A stretch of DNA of 44,714 bases from Rhizomicrobium sp. (GTDB taxonomy: Bacteria > Pseudomonadota > Alphaproteobacteria > Micropepsales > Micropepsaceae): positions 1 to 44,714 of the forward strand of contig JANWJQ010000130.1 in NCBI GenBank assembly GCA_025451875.1. Reading direction: 5' to 3'. Positions 33,253 through 41,130 of this stretch are shown here, piece by piece (position 1 is the stretch's first letter; each line of letters begins with the position of its first letter). The translations under genes and the position numbers were made by a program. Under the pieces are notes generated by a model, which saw only the letters and a list, made by a program, of their open reading frames with translations, did not search any database and was not told the origin of the DNA.

Positions 33253-35040
33253 ATGAAATTGTCCAGGGGATTGGCGGGAGCGGTTGTCATCATGGCGATG
33301 GGTTTCACAGCGAATGCAGCGTTCGGGCAGATCAGCCGCGGCGATCGCTATTCCGGCGCGCCATGGGCGACACGTTCGCCGGTGCTGGCGCAGCACGGCA
33401 TGGTGGCGAGTGAACAGCCGCTGGCCTCGGAAGCCGCCGTCGAGATTCTGAAAAAGGGTGGCAGCGCGGTGGACGCCGCGATCGCCGCCAATGCGATGAT
33501 CGGCCTGATGCAGCCGGTTCTGAACGGCATTGGCGGCGACCTCTTCGCCATCGTTTACGATCCCAAGACGCACAAGCTCTATGGCTATAACGGCTCCGGC
33601 TGGTCGCCGAAGGGGCGCGATCTGGCGCGCATGACCGCCGAAGTCGAAGCCGCCTACAAGAAGGCGGGCATGCAGCCCAAGGCGCACATCCCGCCGGTGG
33701 GCACGCTGCCGATCACCGTGCCCGGCACGGTGGATGCGTGGTTCGCGCTGCACGACAAGTTCGGCAAGCTTCCGATGAACGAAGTGCTGACGCCTGCGAT
33801 CAATTTCGCGACCAACGGCTTTCCGGTGACGGAACTGATTTCGGCCTATTGGAAAGCCAATATGGCCGCGTTCGAGAAGAACAAGGGCCTGATCGAAGAG
33901 AGCGACAACGCCAGGCACACTTACCTCATCCCCGATGCGCAAGGTGGGCACACGCCGGCGCAAGGCGAAATCTTCAAGAACCCCGATCTTGCGAACACGC
34001 TGACGATGCTCGCGAAGGGTGGGCGCGACGCCTACTACAAGGGTCCGATCGCCAAGACGATCGATGCCTATATGAAACGCATCGGCGGCGATCTTCGCTA
34101 TGACGACTTCGCGGAATTCCACGGCGAATGGGTCGATCCCGTCTCCGTGAATTATCGCGGTTACGACGTCTATGAACTGCCGCCGAACGGTCAGGGCATG
34201 GCGGCTTTGCAGATGCTCAACATCCTCAAGGGCTACGACCTGAAGAAGATGGGCGCCGGCGCGGCGGACACGTTGACGGCGATGCTGGAAGCCAAGCGCC
34301 TCGCTTATGAGGATCTGGCGAAATGGTACGCCGATCCGCGCTTCTATCATGCGCCGGTCAAGGGCCTCCTCTCCGATGCATACGCCAACGAGCGCCGCAA
34401 GCTCATCAACCTGAAGCACGCCAATCCCGATATCGGCCCCGGCGATCCGCGCCTGCATGACGGCGATACGATCTATCTCACCGCCGCGGACAAGGACGGC
34501 ATGATGGTGTCTCTCATCCAGTCCAACTATCGCGGCATGGGTTCGGGCATCGTGGCCGATGGCCTCGGCTTCATGTTCCAGGATCGCGGCGAGCTTTATT
34601 CACTCGATCCGAAAGCGGCGAATGTCTATGCGCCGCGCAAGCGTCCGTTCCACACCATCATTCCCGGCTTCGTGATGAAGGACGGCCAACCCTTCATGTC
34701 GTTCGGCCTGATGGGCGGTGACATGCAGCCGCAGGGCCATGTGCAGGTTCTGACCGACATCATCGACTTCGGCATGAATGTGCAGGAAGCCGACGATGCC
34801 GCGCGCTGGCGCCATTATGGCGGCGCGGAGCCGACGGGCGAGCCGTCCACCGGCATCGGCACTGTGGAAATGGAAAGCGGCTTCGACTCGTCGGTGAAGG
34901 CGGAGCTTGTGAAGCGCGGCTACAAGGTCGTGCCCGGCACCGGCAATTTCGGCGGCTACCAGGCGATCATGCGGGCGCCCAATGGCGTCTATTGGGGCGC
35001 GAGCGAGATGCGGAAAGATGGTCAGGTGGTTGGGTATTAG
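33253..35040 (+). CDS. ggt: Gamma-glutamyltransferase
   Basis: A 595-aa periplasmic enzyme that hydrolyses or transfers the gamma-glutamyl group of glutathione. A signal peptide (MKLSRGLAGAVVIMAMGFTANAAFG) is present. MVASEQPLASEAAVEILKKGGSAVDAAIAANA and GIGGDLFAIVYD mark the large subunit. The autocleavage Thr is in HDGDTIYLTAAD, and SNYRGMGSGIVADGLGFMFQDRG follows in the small subunit. The start ATG 33253 lies after GGGGAGGATCG. It is a single gene followed by a long imperfect hairpin at 35044-35112. Confidence 0.94.
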   Translation: MKLSRGLAGAVVIMAMGFTANAAFGQISRGDRYSGAPWATRSPVLAQHGMVASEQPLASEAAVEILKKGGSAVDAAIAANAMIGLMQPVLNGIGGDLFAIVYDPKTHKLYGYNGSGWSPKGRDLARMTAEVEAAYKKAGMQPKAHIPPVGTLPITVPGTVDAWFALHDKFGKLPMNEVLTPAINFATNGFPVTELISAYWKANMAAFEKNKGLIEESDNARHTYLIPDAQGGHTPAQGEIFKNPDLANTLTMLAKGGRDAYYKGPIAKTIDAYMKRIGGDLRYDDFAEFHGEWVDPVSVNYRGYDVYELPPNGQGMAALQMLNILKGYDLKKMGAGAADTLTAMLEAKRLAYEDLAKWYADPRFYHAPVKGLLSDAYANERRKLINLKHANPDIGPGDPRLHDGDTIYLTAADKDGMMVSLIQSNYRGMGSGIVADGLGFMFQDRGELYSLDPKAANVYAPRKRPFHTIIPGFVMKDGQPFMSFGLMGGDMQPQGHVQVLTDIIDFGMNVQEADDAARWRHYGGAEPTGEPSTGIGTVEMESGFDSSVKAELVKRGYKVVPGTGNFGGYQAIMRAPNGVYWGASEMRKDGQVVGY

Positions 35041-35043
35041 TAG

Positions 35044-35112
35044 GCGAATAGTGAGTGGCGAATAGCGAATAGGGATTTCTTTTCCATTCGCTACTCGCTA
35101 CTCGCCATTCGC
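35044..35112 (+). terminator. Imperfect 29-bp inverted repeat after ggt
   Basis: The arms 35044-35072 and 35084-35112 agree at 24 of 29 positions, all differences being transitions. Each arm is built from short GCGAATA/GCGAGTA units. The loop contains TTTCTTTT. It starts four bases past the ggt stop and is likely its transcript end; the internal heptad repetition suggests a slippage-grown or mobile palindrome. Confidence 0.6.
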
Positions 35113-35590
35113 GAAGCCAACGCTCCGCATTCTGCCGTTTGGCACTTCTGGAAAATTCATACGCCTGCTCTGAAACAATGAGGGCGGTGCGGGACGCCTG
35201 AAAAGGCGTGTGCACGGGAAAGATGCTCTTCTTTCGAAGAGCGCGATGGAATGGGAAGCCTTGATCGGCATCCCGCACCCGGCGCTTTCTGTCCGCGGGT
35301 CCGATGGCCACTTCGCTACTCTCATTTCGCTCGACAGGTCCGCTTGCCATCGCGGATTAACCGGCGTGAACCGGGCCTGTGGTCTTGGCGAGGATTTCGC
35401 GCTGCAAGACATTCTCTTGCGGCTGCCTTCCGGGCGGTCCCTGTCGGGCGCGTGGCGGCAGCGGTATCGGCCGCGACCTCCGCCTCCAAAGCCCTCGTTA
35501 TGAGCTTTCTCGGCGGACGCCGATCTCACCCGGCGATCAGGACGGTCCGGACCGCCCCCTCATGGGTGAAACACCTCAATAATAGAACAT
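35113..35590. other. Structured non-coding stretch, candidate RNA
   Basis: No convincing gene is present, although several frames stay open because of GC content (e.g. 35098-35529 minus, 35210-35503 plus). Instead there are nested pairings: GGTGCGGGA (35186-35194) pairs perfectly with TCCCGCACC (35271-35279); inside lie ACGCCT-GAAA-AGGCGT (35194-35209) and GCTCTTC-TTTC-GAAGAGC (35225-35242), and a CGGTCCGGACCG palindrome lies near 35550. This looks like a branched RNA fold. An AT-rich gap at 35591-35686 could hold promoters for both directions. Strand and identity are unknown. Confidence 0.35.
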
Positions 35591-35639
35591 AAGAAGAACA
35601 AGTCAAGCAGATTTATAGCCGGCCTGCGACAATTTTAGA

Positions 35640-35669
35640 TAGGAAGAAAACTTTGAAGTTTCCTTCCTA
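35640..35669. promoter_or_regulatory. 30-bp palindrome, probable MarR operator
   Basis: Arms TAGGAAGAAAACTT (35640-35653) and AAGTTTCCTTCCTA (35656-35669) match at 13 of 14 positions around TG. The site ends 17 bp before the GTG of the MarR gene, inside its expected promoter. MarR proteins usually repress their own gene through such palindromes, so this is the likely operator of the regulator and the hydrolase after it. Confidence 0.65.
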
Positions 35670-35686
35670 CTGCCTATATCTCACCC

Positions 35687-36121
35687 GTGACCGATTCCAA
35701 CCCTAAAACCGCCGCTCTTGCCGAAGCCCTCAGAAGCTTCATCGGCAATTTCAAACGCCGCCTGCGCGCGCAGTCTCACGCTGGGGAGCTGAGTTGGTCG
35801 CAATTCGCCATGTTGAGCCGCCTTGAACGCGACGGGCCTTCCACCGTCACCGCGCTCGCAAAGGCCGAAGGCATGCGCCCGCAATCCATGGGCGCGACCA
35901 TCCGCGACTTCGAAGCAGCTGGACACGTCACCGGCACGCCAGACCCGCAAGACGGCCGGCAAACGTTGTGGGCGGTGACGCCGAAAGCGCGCGAACTGGT
36001 GCTGGCCGCCCGCGCCGCGCGTCAGGACTGGCTGCTTGCCGCCATCCAGAAAAACTATTCGCCGGAAGAGCAGGACGACATCGCCCGCGCGGTGAAGCTG
36101 CTCGAACGCATCGTGGAATAA
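35687..36121 (+). CDS. MarR family transcriptional regulator
   Basis: A 144-aa winged-helix regulator of normal MarR length. The DNA-binding part (STVTALAKAEGMRPQSMGATIRDFEAAGHVTGTPDPQDGRQTLWAVTPKARELV) shows the recognition helix and the DxR wing (PQDGRQTLW). The start is GTG 35687; no strong ribosome site is visible. It probably represses its own operon through the palindrome at 35640-35669. Twelve bases separate it from the hydrolase gene. Confidence 0.92.
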   Translation: MTDSNPKTAALAEALRSFIGNFKRRLRAQSHAGELSWSQFAMLSRLERDGPSTVTALAKAEGMRPQSMGATIRDFEAAGHVTGTPDPQDGRQTLWAVTPKARELVLAARAARQDWLLAAIQKNYSPEEQDDIARAVKLLERIVE

Positions 36122-36133
36122 GAGGAAAGCAAC

Positions 36134-36694
36134 ATGGCCGTCACCACGCTCGATCCCAAAACCGCGCTCATCGTCGTCGATCTGCAGAAGGGCATTCTCT
36201 CGCGCGTGGATGCGCAGGTTATTTCCGGCGTCATAAAACACGCCGTCGCGCTGCTGGATGCGTTCCGCAAGCACAAGCTGCCGGTCGTTCTGGTGAACGT
36301 GGATGGCGTCGCGCCGGGCCGCAACGAACAGCCGCGCATGCCGTCCACCTTCCCCGCCGAATTCGTGGAGCTGATCCCCGAACTGAAGCGGCAACCTTCC
36401 GATCATGTGGTGACAAAACGCACCTGGGGCGCCTTCACCAACACCGATCTGAACGATTGGCTGAAGAAGAACGGCGTGACGCAGGTCGTGGTCTGTGGCG
36501 TCGCCACCAGCGCCGGCGTGGAATCCACAGCGCGCTTCGCGCAGGAGCTTGGCTACAACGTGACGCTCGCCAGCGATGCGATGACCGACATGAGCATGGA
36601 AGCCCATGAGAACAGCGTGAAGCGCATCTTCCCGCGCATGGGCGAAACCGGCACGACGAATGAGATCGTGACGCTTCTGGAGGAAACTCGATGA
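36134..36694 (+). CDS. Isochorismatase-like hydrolase lacking the catalytic Cys
   Basis: A 186-aa protein of the cysteine-hydrolase/isochorismatase fold. Asp16 (ALIVVDLQKG) and Lys (VVTKRTWGAF) of the usual triad are present. The nucleophile position in GVATSAGVESTARFA is Gly where amidases have Cys (for example ATxxCV). EntB-type isochorismatases also have Gly there, so water-based vinyl-ether hydrolysis or another non-covalent reaction is possible. ATG follows AGAGGAAAG. It is co-transcribed with MarR and lies near an MFS exporter, suggesting a stress or detoxification unit. Confidence 0.87.
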   Translation: MAVTTLDPKTALIVVDLQKGILSRVDAQVISGVIKHAVALLDAFRKHKLPVVLVNVDGVAPGRNEQPRMPSTFPAEFVELIPELKRQPSDHVVTKRTWGAFTNTDLNDWLKKNGVTQVVVCGVATSAGVESTARFAQELGYNVTLASDAMTDMSMEAHENSVKRIFPRMGETGTTNEIVTLLEETR

Positions 36695-36720
36695 TCGCGA
36701 AATACAGAGCAACTCCCCAA

Positions 36721-36857
36721 TCGCCTCCCCCTTGTGGGCAGGACGACAAAATTCGAAGCGCAGCGAAGAATTTTTCGGGTGGGGGGATCGGCCATGGCGA
36801 TTGTCCCCCCACCCGAAAAAGCTTCGCTTTTTCGACCTCCCCACGAGGGGGAGGTGA
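36721..36857. repeat. 137-bp nested palindrome
   Basis: The inner arms 36771-36787 and 36804-36820 are a perfect 17-bp stem (TTTTTCGGGTGGGGGGA). The outer arms 36721-36738 and 36840-36857 match at 16 of 18. A direct GAAGC/GCGAAG pattern lies between. It sits between the hydrolase and the next gene and may terminate transcription. The layered structure is typical of a dispersed palindromic element. Confidence 0.75.
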
Positions 36858-36896
36858 TGGCACTCGCGAATCCATAACCCATCAAAGGAAACGCAC

Positions 36897-37226
36897 ATGA
36901 ACTGGGGACAGGAGATCGCGTATTTCTTCGGCGGCATGTTCCTGGCGAACGCCCTGCCCCATTACATCAGCGGATTGATGGGCCGCGCCTTCCAGAGCCC
37001 GTTCGCGAAGCCGCGCGGCGAAGGCTACTCATCATCCGTGACCAACGTGTTGTGGGGATTCCTCAACCTGATCGCCGCTTACGTCTTGCTCGTGCGCGTC
37101 GGCGATTTCGACCTTCATGACGACGCGCATGTTGGCGCACTGGGCCTCGGCATGTTGCTGATCTCGCTCTTTTCGGCCCGTCACTTCGGAAAATTCAACG
37201 GCGGCAATGCCGCGAAAGCATCGTGA
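36897..37226 (+). CDS. Small membrane protein, unknown
   Basis: A 109-aa protein with three predicted membrane segments: about 5-28 (QEIAYFFGGMFLANALPHYISG), 50-66 (VLWGFLNLIAAYVLLVR) and 80-93 (GALGLGMLLISLFSA). I do not recognise a named family, though similar three-helix proteins with an N-terminal GGMFLANALPH are common in proteobacteria in my recollection. ATG follows AGGAAACGC. Its stop overlaps the GTG start of the MFS gene (GTGA), so the two are translationally coupled. Confidence 0.75.
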   Translation: MNWGQEIAYFFGGMFLANALPHYISGLMGRAFQSPFAKPRGEGYSSSVTNVLWGFLNLIAAYVLLVRVGDFDLHDDAHVGALGLGMLLISLFSARHFGKFNGGNAAKAS

Positions 37227-38467
37227 ACGCAATCTCAGGCACATTCCGTTCCTTACGGTTCTACAACTACCGCGTCTGGTTTGCGGGCGCGGTTGTTTCC
37301 AACACGGGCACATGGATGCAGCGGGTGGCGCAGGACTGGCTGGTCCTGACCGAACTGACCCATCACAACGCAACCGCTGTCGGTATCGTGATGGCCCTGC
37401 AATTCGGGCCGCAGCTTCTTCTGCTGCCATGGGCGGGATTCGCCGCCGATCACATGGACCGGCGCAAGCTGATGATGGCGACGCAGGTTGGCATGGGCGT
37501 TCTGGCGCTCATCCTCGGCATCCTGACCATCACCGGCCACATCACGCTCTGGGAGGTTTATACGATCGCCTTCCTGTTCGGCTGCGTCTCGGCGATGGAT
37601 GCACCGGCGCGGCAGGTGTTCGTGTCTGAGATGGTGGACGAAGATCACATCGCCAATGCCGTCGGCCTCAACTCCACCTCATTCAACGCGGGCCGCATGA
37701 TCGGTCCCGCCGCCGCGGGCCTGACCATCGCGGCGCTGGGCACCGGCTGGGCGTTCATTCTCAACGGGCTGTCGTTCTTTGTCGTTCTGATCTCGCTTCT
37801 GTTCCTGCGCATACATGAGCTGCACACGCATGAACGCGCGGTGAAGCGGCGCGGCAATCTTCTGGAAGGATTCCGCTATGTGTGGCAGCGCGCCGATCTG
37901 CGCGCGGCGATGATCATGCTGTTCTTCATCAGCACTTTTGGATTCAACTTCGCGATCTTCATCTCGGTCATGGCCGTGCGCGTGTTCCATGCGGGCGCCG
38001 GGCGCTATGGCCTGCTCACCTCCGCCATGGCGGTGGGAACGATGTGCGGCGCGCTCTTGGCGGCGGGACGCGAGAGGCCCAACTTCCAGCACATCTGCAC
38101 GGGCGCGGCCGTGTTCGGCATCGGCTGCTTCCTTGCCGCGATCATGCCGAGCTACTGGCTGTTCGCCGGCGCGCTGGTGATCTGCGGCGTGTCCGCCCTC
38201 ACTTTCGCCAATTCCAGCAACGCGCTGATGCAGCTTGCGACGGAGCCGACGATGCGCGGGCGCGTGATGGCGATCCGGCTCGCTGTCGCGATGGGCGGCA
38301 CACCCATCGGTGCGCCGATCGTGGGTTGGGTGGCGGACACCTGGGGACCGCGCTGGTCTCTTGGCGTTGCCGCCGCATCGGGCGTCGTCGCGACGATCGT
38401 CGGCGTGCGCTATCTGATAGCAGAGCGGCGCACGCGAGCGACGATCCGCGCGGCGGCTGCCGAATAG
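37223..38467 (+). CDS. MFS transporter (MFS_3/DHA3-like)
   Basis: A 414-aa transporter with twelve helices. N-terminal SLRFYNYRVWFAGAVVSNTGTWMQRVAQDWLVLTEL is the hallmark of the MFS_3/EntS-like branch, followed by AADHMDRRKLMM (loop 2-3 motif) and DAPARQVFVSEMV. The GTG start overlaps the upstream stop. Members of this branch export siderophores or drugs. The substrate is unknown. The stop is three bases from the converging PCu(A)C gene. Confidence 0.92.
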   Translation: MNAISGTFRSLRFYNYRVWFAGAVVSNTGTWMQRVAQDWLVLTELTHHNATAVGIVMALQFGPQLLLLPWAGFAADHMDRRKLMMATQVGMGVLALILGILTITGHITLWEVYTIAFLFGCVSAMDAPARQVFVSEMVDEDHIANAVGLNSTSFNAGRMIGPAAAGLTIAALGTGWAFILNGLSFFVVLISLLFLRIHELHTHERAVKRRGNLLEGFRYVWQRADLRAAMIMLFFISTFGFNFAIFISVMAVRVFHAGAGRYGLLTSAMAVGTMCGALLAAGRERPNFQHICTGAAVFGIGCFLAAIMPSYWLFAGALVICGVSALTFANSSNALMQLATEPTMRGRVMAIRLAVAMGGTPIGAPIVGWVADTWGPRWSLGVAAASGVVATIVGVRYLIAERRTRATIRAAAAE

Positions 38468-38470
38468 CTC

Positions 38471-38896
38471 CTACTGCCCCTTGGCGTTCTTCACCGCGAA
38501 AGGCACATGGGTCTTCGTGCCATCCGCGAAAGCAAGCGTAACCGAAACGGTTTCGCCGGGCTTCATCGCCGGTGTCGGGTCCATGCACATCAGGTGATAA
38601 CCGCCGGGGGCGAATTTAAGATCGCTGCCCGCCGGAACCGGGACGGTGGGCATGTCCATCATCATGCCGGTCCCGTTTTTGTTTTCCGTCTTGTGGATCA
38701 TCAGCATGCCGCAGGCGGAAGATTCTGCACCCGTGAGCGTCACCGTCTGGCTGCCGCTGTTGTGCAGCGTGAAATAGCCGCCGGCCGGAAGTTTGGCCGG
38801 CAACGCGCGAAACCACGCGTGCTTCACCGTGACGGTTGCAGCGGATGCAGGCGCAGCGATCAGCAGCGCGGCAATCACGATTTCAAGCTTGCGCAT
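38471..38896 (-). CDS. PCu(A)C copper chaperone
   Basis: A 141-aa periplasmic protein (signal peptide MRKLEIVIAALLIAAPASA). The copper site of the family, H(M)-x-n-M and HxM, is seen as MLMIHKTENKNGTGMMMDM and GGYHLMCMDP. In known systems PCu(A)C delivers Cu(I) to the CuA site of cytochrome oxidase with SCO proteins. It overlaps the end of the CtaG gene by 14 bp and is co-transcribed with it. A SCO gene lies 1.2 kb away on the other strand. Confidence 0.92.
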   Translation of the reverse strand: MRKLEIVIAALLIAAPASAATVTVKHAWFRALPAKLPAGGYFTLHNSGSQTVTLTGAESSACGMLMIHKTENKNGTGMMMDMPTVPVPAGSDLKFAPGGYHLMCMDPTPAMKPGETVSVTLAFADGTKTHVPFAVKNAKGQ

Positions 38897-39800
38897 GTTC
38901 TTCTCTCTCTTCGTTGAGGCGCATGTTCACGAGAACGACGATCATGGCCGCGAAGCTCGTCAGCGTGCCGGGCAGCCAGATGATGAGGCCGCCATAATGC
39001 ATGTCCGACAGCGCGCTGAAATCCAGCGCGCGGCCGCAGATCGTGTAAACGGGGTAATAATCGGTCATCGACAGCGACAGGATCGCGCCCAGCACCATCT
39101 GCGGCAGCTCAATCAGCAGGATCATCAGTCCACGGATCAAGGGCGACAACCGCGCGGGCGGCTTGGGCCGCGGATCGAGCACCAGCGACCAGAACATGAT
39201 GCCGTTAAGCGCCATGGTCCAATTCATGATGTCGTAGAGAGTGCGATCCAGCATGACGATCGTGTGGATCGACGGAATCAGCCAGAAATAGAGCAACCCG
39301 ACGAACAACACCGGCGCGATAGCCGGGTGCTGGAGAAAATTCATCAGCGCACGAACCGGACGTGCATCGATCACGGGCCTGAGGAAAGCGGGCATTCCCG
39401 CATAGAGCACCGGGCCGCTCACGCCCATCGCGATCAGGAACGGTCCCGCATGGTGCAAAACGAAATGCGCCCAGCGATGCACGAAGAACATGTGCTGCGC
39501 GTAATAATCGATATGGGTCTGCAGCACGATGTAGAGCGAGGCGGCGCCGAGGACGAACGAGATGCTGCGCCACAGCGGCGGCTTCTCCGACACGCGCGAG
39601 AGGCCGAGAAAGAACCAGGCGAGCGTCAGCGCGGTCGCCAGAAACTCCGGCCAGGAGAATTCCCACGGCATCCAGAACGGCATGTCGGCGGGATATTGCG
39701 TGGTGAGGACGTAGAGCAGCGCGCCGACGCAGAGCAGCGCGGCATAGCCCAGCCATGTGTTGGCCGGTTTGCGGTCGGGAGCGGCGGCGAGCACGGTCAT
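38883..39800 (-). CDS. CtaG-type cytochrome c oxidase assembly protein
   Basis: A 305-aa integral membrane protein of the CtaG (caa3 type) family with seven or eight helices. Characteristic segments are YYAQHMFFVHRWAHFVLHHAGPFLIAMG (His-rich, possible copper ligands), LQHPAIAPVLF and HTIVMLDRTLYDIMNWTMALNGIMFW. The family supports copper insertion into the CuB centre. An in-frame TGA 50 bases upstream limits the start to ATG 39800. It is the first gene of the CtaG/PCu(A)C pair and faces the SCO gene across a nested palindrome. Confidence 0.9.
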   Translation of the reverse strand: MTVLAAAPDRKPANTWLGYAALLCVGALLYVLTTQYPADMPFWMPWEFSWPEFLATALTLAWFFLGLSRVSEKPPLWRSISFVLGAASLYIVLQTHIDYYAQHMFFVHRWAHFVLHHAGPFLIAMGVSGPVLYAGMPAFLRPVIDARPVRALMNFLQHPAIAPVLFVGLLYFWLIPSIHTIVMLDRTLYDIMNWTMALNGIMFWSLVLDPRPKPPARLSPLIRGLMILLIELPQMVLGAILSLSMTDYYPVYTICGRALDFSALSDMHYGGLIIWLPGTLTSFAAMIVVLVNMRLNEEREEHAQA

Positions 39801-39865
39801 CGCGCGGGAAGATGGCGGGGGCGGCGCGGGCCATCCAGAGGCGTTTGGTCACAGCGAAATTCTCT

Positions 39866-40023
39866 CCCTCTCCCCCTTTGAGGGGGAGAGGGTTGGGGTG
39901 AGGGGGGCTATCAACACGCAGGACGATTGGAAATTCGTGGTGTCAGCATTGCGGCCTTTTCCGAATGCAGATTGCGTGCGGCACCACCCCCTCACCCTGC
40001 CCTCTCCCCCTGAAGGGAGAGGG
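39866..40023. repeat. 158-bp nested palindrome between ctaG and SCO genes
   Basis: Each end is itself a hairpin: CCCTCTCCCCC-TTTGA-GGGGGAGAGGG (39866-39892, perfect 11 bp) and CCCTCTCCC-CCTGAA-GGGAGAGGG (40000-40023, perfect 9 bp). Between them GGGGTGAGGGGG pairs with CCCCCTCACCCT. This is the look of the common C/T-rich intergenic palindromic repeats of proteobacteria. It lies in the divergent promoter region. Confidence 0.75.
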
Positions 40024-40060
40024 AAGTTCTTTGTATAAAGCGATGCGGTATAGCAGCGAC

Positions 40061-40630
40061 ATGACTCGCATTATTTCCATCCTCCTCCTTCTCGCCCTCG
40101 CTGCCTGCGGGCGCGGCGAGATGCGGCCGGGGGTGACGGATATCGCCGGTGTGATGCCGGACCTGAAATTCACGATGCAGCGCGCGAACGATGCCGCGTG
40201 GGTCACGCAGGACTCTTATCGCGGCAAGATCGCGGTGCTCTATTTCGGTTACACCAACTGCCCGGACGTTTGCCCGGCGACGCTCTCCAACCTCGCCGAT
40301 GTGCTGAAAGATCTGGGACCGCATGCGAACGACGTGCGGATTCTGTTCGTGAGCGTGGACCCCGCGCGGGACAATCTGGCGGCGCTGAAGGAATATGCCG
40401 GCGCCTTCGCACCACAGATTGACGGCTTGCGCGGCAGCAACAACGAGATCGCCAAGCTGGCGCAACGCTATCGCGTTCTCTACAGCGTGACGAAAACGGA
40501 CAAAGGCATCGAAGTGATGCACTCCGGCTCGGTGTTCATCTTCGACCGCGGCGGCCATGCCCGCGAAGTGATGACGACGACGGCGGACGAAAAGGCCATT
40601 GCAAATGATCTAGCCGAAATACTTAAGTAG
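40061..40630 (+). CDS. SCO1/SenC family copper-delivery protein
   Basis: A 189-aa lipoprotein with a thioredoxin fold. The signal peptide ends in the lipobox LALAAC (MTRIISILLLLALAACG). The CxxxC copper motif is NCPDVCPATL, and the third ligand His is in EVMHSGSVFIFD. SCO proteins assemble the CuA centre of cytochrome oxidase. ATG 40061 is the start that places the lipobox correctly; ATG 40043 is possible, and the frame upstream runs into the palindrome. It works with the PCu(A)C and CtaG genes on the other strand. Confidence 0.92.
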   Translation: MTRIISILLLLALAACGRGEMRPGVTDIAGVMPDLKFTMQRANDAAWVTQDSYRGKIAVLYFGYTNCPDVCPATLSNLADVLKDLGPHANDVRILFVSVDPARDNLAALKEYAGAFAPQIDGLRGSNNEIAKLAQRYRVLYSVTKTDKGIEVMHSGSVFIFDRGGHAREVMTTTADEKAIANDLAEILK

Positions 40631-40675
40631 TTTCGTCATCTTAGAGGTTCAAAAGTGTGCGGCCTTATACGAGCG

Positions 40676-41116
40676 TCAGTTAAATAAAATATCGGCATGC
40701 ACGCCACACCTAGCGTTCCATCCGTCTGCAACGCGGCTTGCACCATAATCGGGCGGGCCTTTATCGGGTGGAACAAATATGCCGCCTAGCATCGCCTCAA
40801 AGGAATACTCTGAAGAGCTGGAATCGTCAGGCGGTGAACCAACAAATCGAATGATCGGACGAAAACCTCGCACAATTTTCCCACGAAATTCTACATAGGG
40901 ACGGGGCTTACCGTCCCAGCGCATAACGCCTAACTTTCCGCGATCAATTCCCGGCGTGCTGCGCACGACACGGAGCATGCAATCAGATTGCTTCTCAAGA
41001 GTGCGAGGGAAGCCCGCAGGCAAATTGGAAAGAGCCGTGGAGCTGGACAGAGCCCCAAGAAGAAAAAACAGCGTCGTTGGGATGAAAGAAGTTTTGCTGC
41101 CCATCATCATGCACAT
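40676..41116 (-). CDS. Secreted protein of unknown function
   Basis: A 146-aa product with an N-terminal signal-like segment (MGSKTSFIPTTLFFLLGALSSSTALS) and a mature part with two cysteines (QSDCMLRVV and NARCGVHAD) that may pair. I recognise no family. ATG 41116 or ATG 41104 could start it; there is no strong ribosome site. Its base composition is less GC-rich than that of the neighbours. It lies 14 bp after lpd in the same direction and may be an appended gene. Confidence 0.65.
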   Translation of the reverse strand: MCMMMGSKTSFIPTTLFFLLGALSSSTALSNLPAGFPRTLEKQSDCMLRVVRSTPGIDRGKLGVMRWDGKPRPYVEFRGKIVRGFRPIIRFVGSPPDDSSSSEYSFEAMLGGIFVPPDKGPPDYGASRVADGWNARCGVHADILFN

Positions 41117-41130
41117 TGGCTCATTTCAAA

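Noticed and set aside
31615-34458. 947-codon minus-strand frame
   Set aside because: Only the last 202 codons are a real gene (31615-32223). The rest is antisense to ggt or out of frame with the GH19 gene.
35098-35529. Overlapping frames on both strands downstream of ggt
   Set aside because: All three frames stay open in places because of GC content, none shows a signal peptide, domain or ribosome site, and the nested helices suggest RNA structure instead.
36721-40023. Possible CRISPR array from clustered palindromes
   Set aside because: There is no regular repeat-spacer pattern, and no cas gene is present in the window.
39965-40060. N-terminal extension of the SCO protein
   Set aside because: The first 32 codons are encoded by the nested palindrome and would place 32 residues before the lipoprotein signal peptide.
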